Source of the DNA: Promethearchaeota archaeon
GTDB taxonomy: Archaea > Asgardarchaeota > Lokiarchaeia > Sigyniarchaeales > SOKP01
Assembly (NCBI GenBank): GCA_019058245.1
Contig: JAHPZJ010000008.1
Location: forward strand, 1 to 64,000
Direction of reading: 5' to 3'
Length of the DNA stretch: 64,000 nucleotides
The notes under the pieces were generated by a model. That model ran no database searches, was not told the DNA's origin, and saw only the letters and a program-made list of their open reading frames with translations. The position numbers were made by a program, and so were the translations under genes. Below, piece after piece: positions 62,837 to 64,000 of the stretch (the stretch's first letter is position 1; every line of letters begins with the position of its first letter).

Positions 62837-64000
62837 ATGGAAAAGTATAATATGGAAAGAAGTTATAAATCAAATATTTTTAAAATCTATTTTTTTTCGT
62901 TTATTTTAGGTATTCATACAGTTAGAGCTGTGTATATTCCATTTATGATGGATTGGGGGGGACTTTCATTTTTCCAAATCATGATTTTACAAAGTTACTT
63001 TACAGCAATGATCGTTATACTTGAAATTCCTTCTGGGGCAATTGCAGATCTCTTGGGGCGAAAAATAGCATTGATTTTATCCGCCTTTTCAATTGCTAGC
63101 GCAGCATTTACCTATAGTATCATTCCTAACTTTTTTTTGTTTATGCTTGCTGAAACTTTATGGGCTTTTGGTGTTGCATTAAGTTCTGGAACGAGTGACG
63201 CTTTTGTATATTTCTCTTTAAAGTCTTATGGTAAAGAAAAGAAACTTTCTACGATTTTGGGAAGATCTCAGATGATAAATTTGATTGCATTGACAATTTC
63301 TGCACCTATAGGTTCTCTTATTGCACAATTTATCTCTTTACAATTTACAATGACATGTTTGGCAATTATATATATTGGTGCCTTGATTGTAGCTCTTACA
63401 TTTAAAGAGCCAAAACTGATAGATAATTATTATAGACAGGAGCACTATTGGAAAATAATAATTTCTGGATTTAAAGAATTGAAAAAAAATAAAATACTTA
63501 GGATTTTAGCTTTTGATTTGGTTCCAATAAATGTCTTGATATTCTTTTTATTTTGGACATATCAAGTATACTTAGAGGCTATAAACATTCCAATATTCGT
63601 TTTTGGCTTTATCTTATCTCTAATGAATATTATAAATGCGATTTTTTCCTTATTAATCCCCTTTTTATTAAAGAAATCCTCCAATAAAAGGATGTTCTTA
63701 ATTCTACTCAATTTAATAAATGGTGTAGCTTTCATCTCATTGGGATTCACTAGAATCATTCCTATCGGTATTGTTATCCTTCTATCAATTGTAGCTTTTG
63801 GGTACACAAGATATTTTATATTTGTTGATGGGATAAATTTACAAATTGAATCTGAAAATAGAGCCACAGTCCTTAGCACAATAAATATGTTTGGGAGCCT
63901 TATTAGAGCGCTTATTTATCCTTTTGTTGGACTTATCGTAGAGTGGAGTGTGTTTGCGGTTTTTATTATAATAGGAATATTAATATTAGTCTTGACAATT
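62837..64000 (+). CDS. Major facilitator superfamily transporter, 3' end beyond window
   Basis: 388 codons are present and remain open to the edge. The translation starts MEKYNMERSYKSNIFKIYFF and continues with alternating helices. The first loop carries IPSGAIADLLGRKIALILSA, the MFS motif A (G-x-x-x-D-x-x-G-R-K), and later helices follow in pairs with a charged central loop (KSYGKEKKLSTILGRSQM is short). Likely a small-molecule permease of the 12-helix type; about ten helices are in view. Substrate unknown. Confidence 0.87.
   Translation, partial: MEKYNMERSYKSNIFKIYFFSFILGIHTVRAVYIPFMMDWGGLSFFQIMILQSYFTAMIVILEIPSGAIADLLGRKIALILSAFSIASAAFTYSIIPNFFLFMLAETLWAFGVALSSGTSDAFVYFSLKSYGKEKKLSTILGRSQMINLIALTISAPIGSLIAQFISLQFTMTCLAIIYIGALIVALTFKEPKLIDNYYRQEHYWKIIISGFKELKKNKILRILAFDLVPINVLIFFLFWTYQVYLEAINIPIFVFGFILSLMNIINAIFSLLIPFLLKKSSNKRMFLILLNLINGVAFISLGFTRIIPIGIVILLSIVAFGYTRYFIFVDGINLQIESENRATVLSTINMFGSLIRALIYPFVGLIVEWSVFAVFIIIGILILVLTI

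Noticed and set aside
1..64000. Mobile elements, CRISPR arrays, prophage or integrated plasmid
   Set aside because: No transposase, integrase or phage protein and no regularly spaced short direct repeats were found; the only clear long repeats are within the PAS kinase and between paralogous genes.

Overview
This window is a gene-dense, very AT-rich stretch from an archaeon, most likely an Asgard (Lokiarchaeia/Promethearchaeota-type) genome. The archaeal assignment rests on an HMf-type histone, an Sm-like LSm protein, a bifunctional ThiD-ThiN, an ADP-forming acyl-CoA synthetase subunit, a tungsten aldehyde oxidoreductase and an intron-bearing tRNA. The Asgard assignment rests on eukaryote-like parts: two Roadblock-Rab-like GTPase fusions, a longin-Arf-like GTPase fusion, two longin-like small proteins, a RING-H2/TPR protein, an RWD(E2-like)-JAMM fusion, and long intracellular beta-propeller and TPR proteins. 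No insertion sequence, phage, integrase or CRISPR array was seen.

Layout. 1-4.8 kb: start of an acetoacetyl-CoA synthetase, a ketopantoate-reductase-like gene, flavodoxin, small acidic and zinc-finger proteins, a C_GCAxxG_C_C protein and a longin-like protein. 4.8-14.1 kb: a cytosolic FG-GAP propeller protein, a large acidic DUF11-like protein, a 49-residue zinc ribbon, glycerate 2-kinase, the longin-GTPase and a metallophosphoesterase. 14.5-19.8 kb: membrane protein, LSm, tRNA-Arg(CCT) with an intron, a beta-lactamase-fold hydrolase, and an AOR gene followed by two MoaD/ThiS-like genes. 20-27.3 kb: an 11-PAS histidine kinase, an HSL-type esterase, RWD-JAMM and histone. 27.6-36.2 kb: GNAT, two Roadblock-GTPases, a GNAT-radical SAM pair and several orphans. 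36.4-43.2 kb: RING-TPR, convergent thiDN and thiC, acyl-CoA synthetase, Nudix and a dual-specificity phosphatase. 43.2-49.1 kb: orphan, metallophosphoesterase, amidohydrolase remnant, DUF3795 and a TPR giant. 49.2-53.8 kb: ABC-2 transporter operon with a cytosolic and a membrane-anchored XRE regulator. 53.8-64 kb: FAD oxidoreductase, HtpX-like protease, longin/roadblock protein, thioredoxin, mini-ferredoxin, two tandem Old Yellow Enzyme homologues, CDF transporter, and a truncated MFS transporter at the edge.

Functional themes. Metabolism points to anaerobic life on organic substrates (AOR, OYE with Fe-S motif, acyl-CoA synthetases, glycerate kinase), with thiamine biosynthesis. Signalling uses small GTPases with Roadblock/longin partners and a soluble PAS kinase. 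A ubiquitin-like layer is hinted at by the RING and JAMM genes, which are not adjacent.

The most unusual observations are two genes (at 1077 and 55255) whose coding frames appear to begin at ATA, 7 nt after a GGTG ribosome-binding motif; a tRNA-Arg intron in the T-loop; the RWD-JAMM fusion; and a Gly-to-Ala change in the G3 motif shared by both Roadblock-GTPases.
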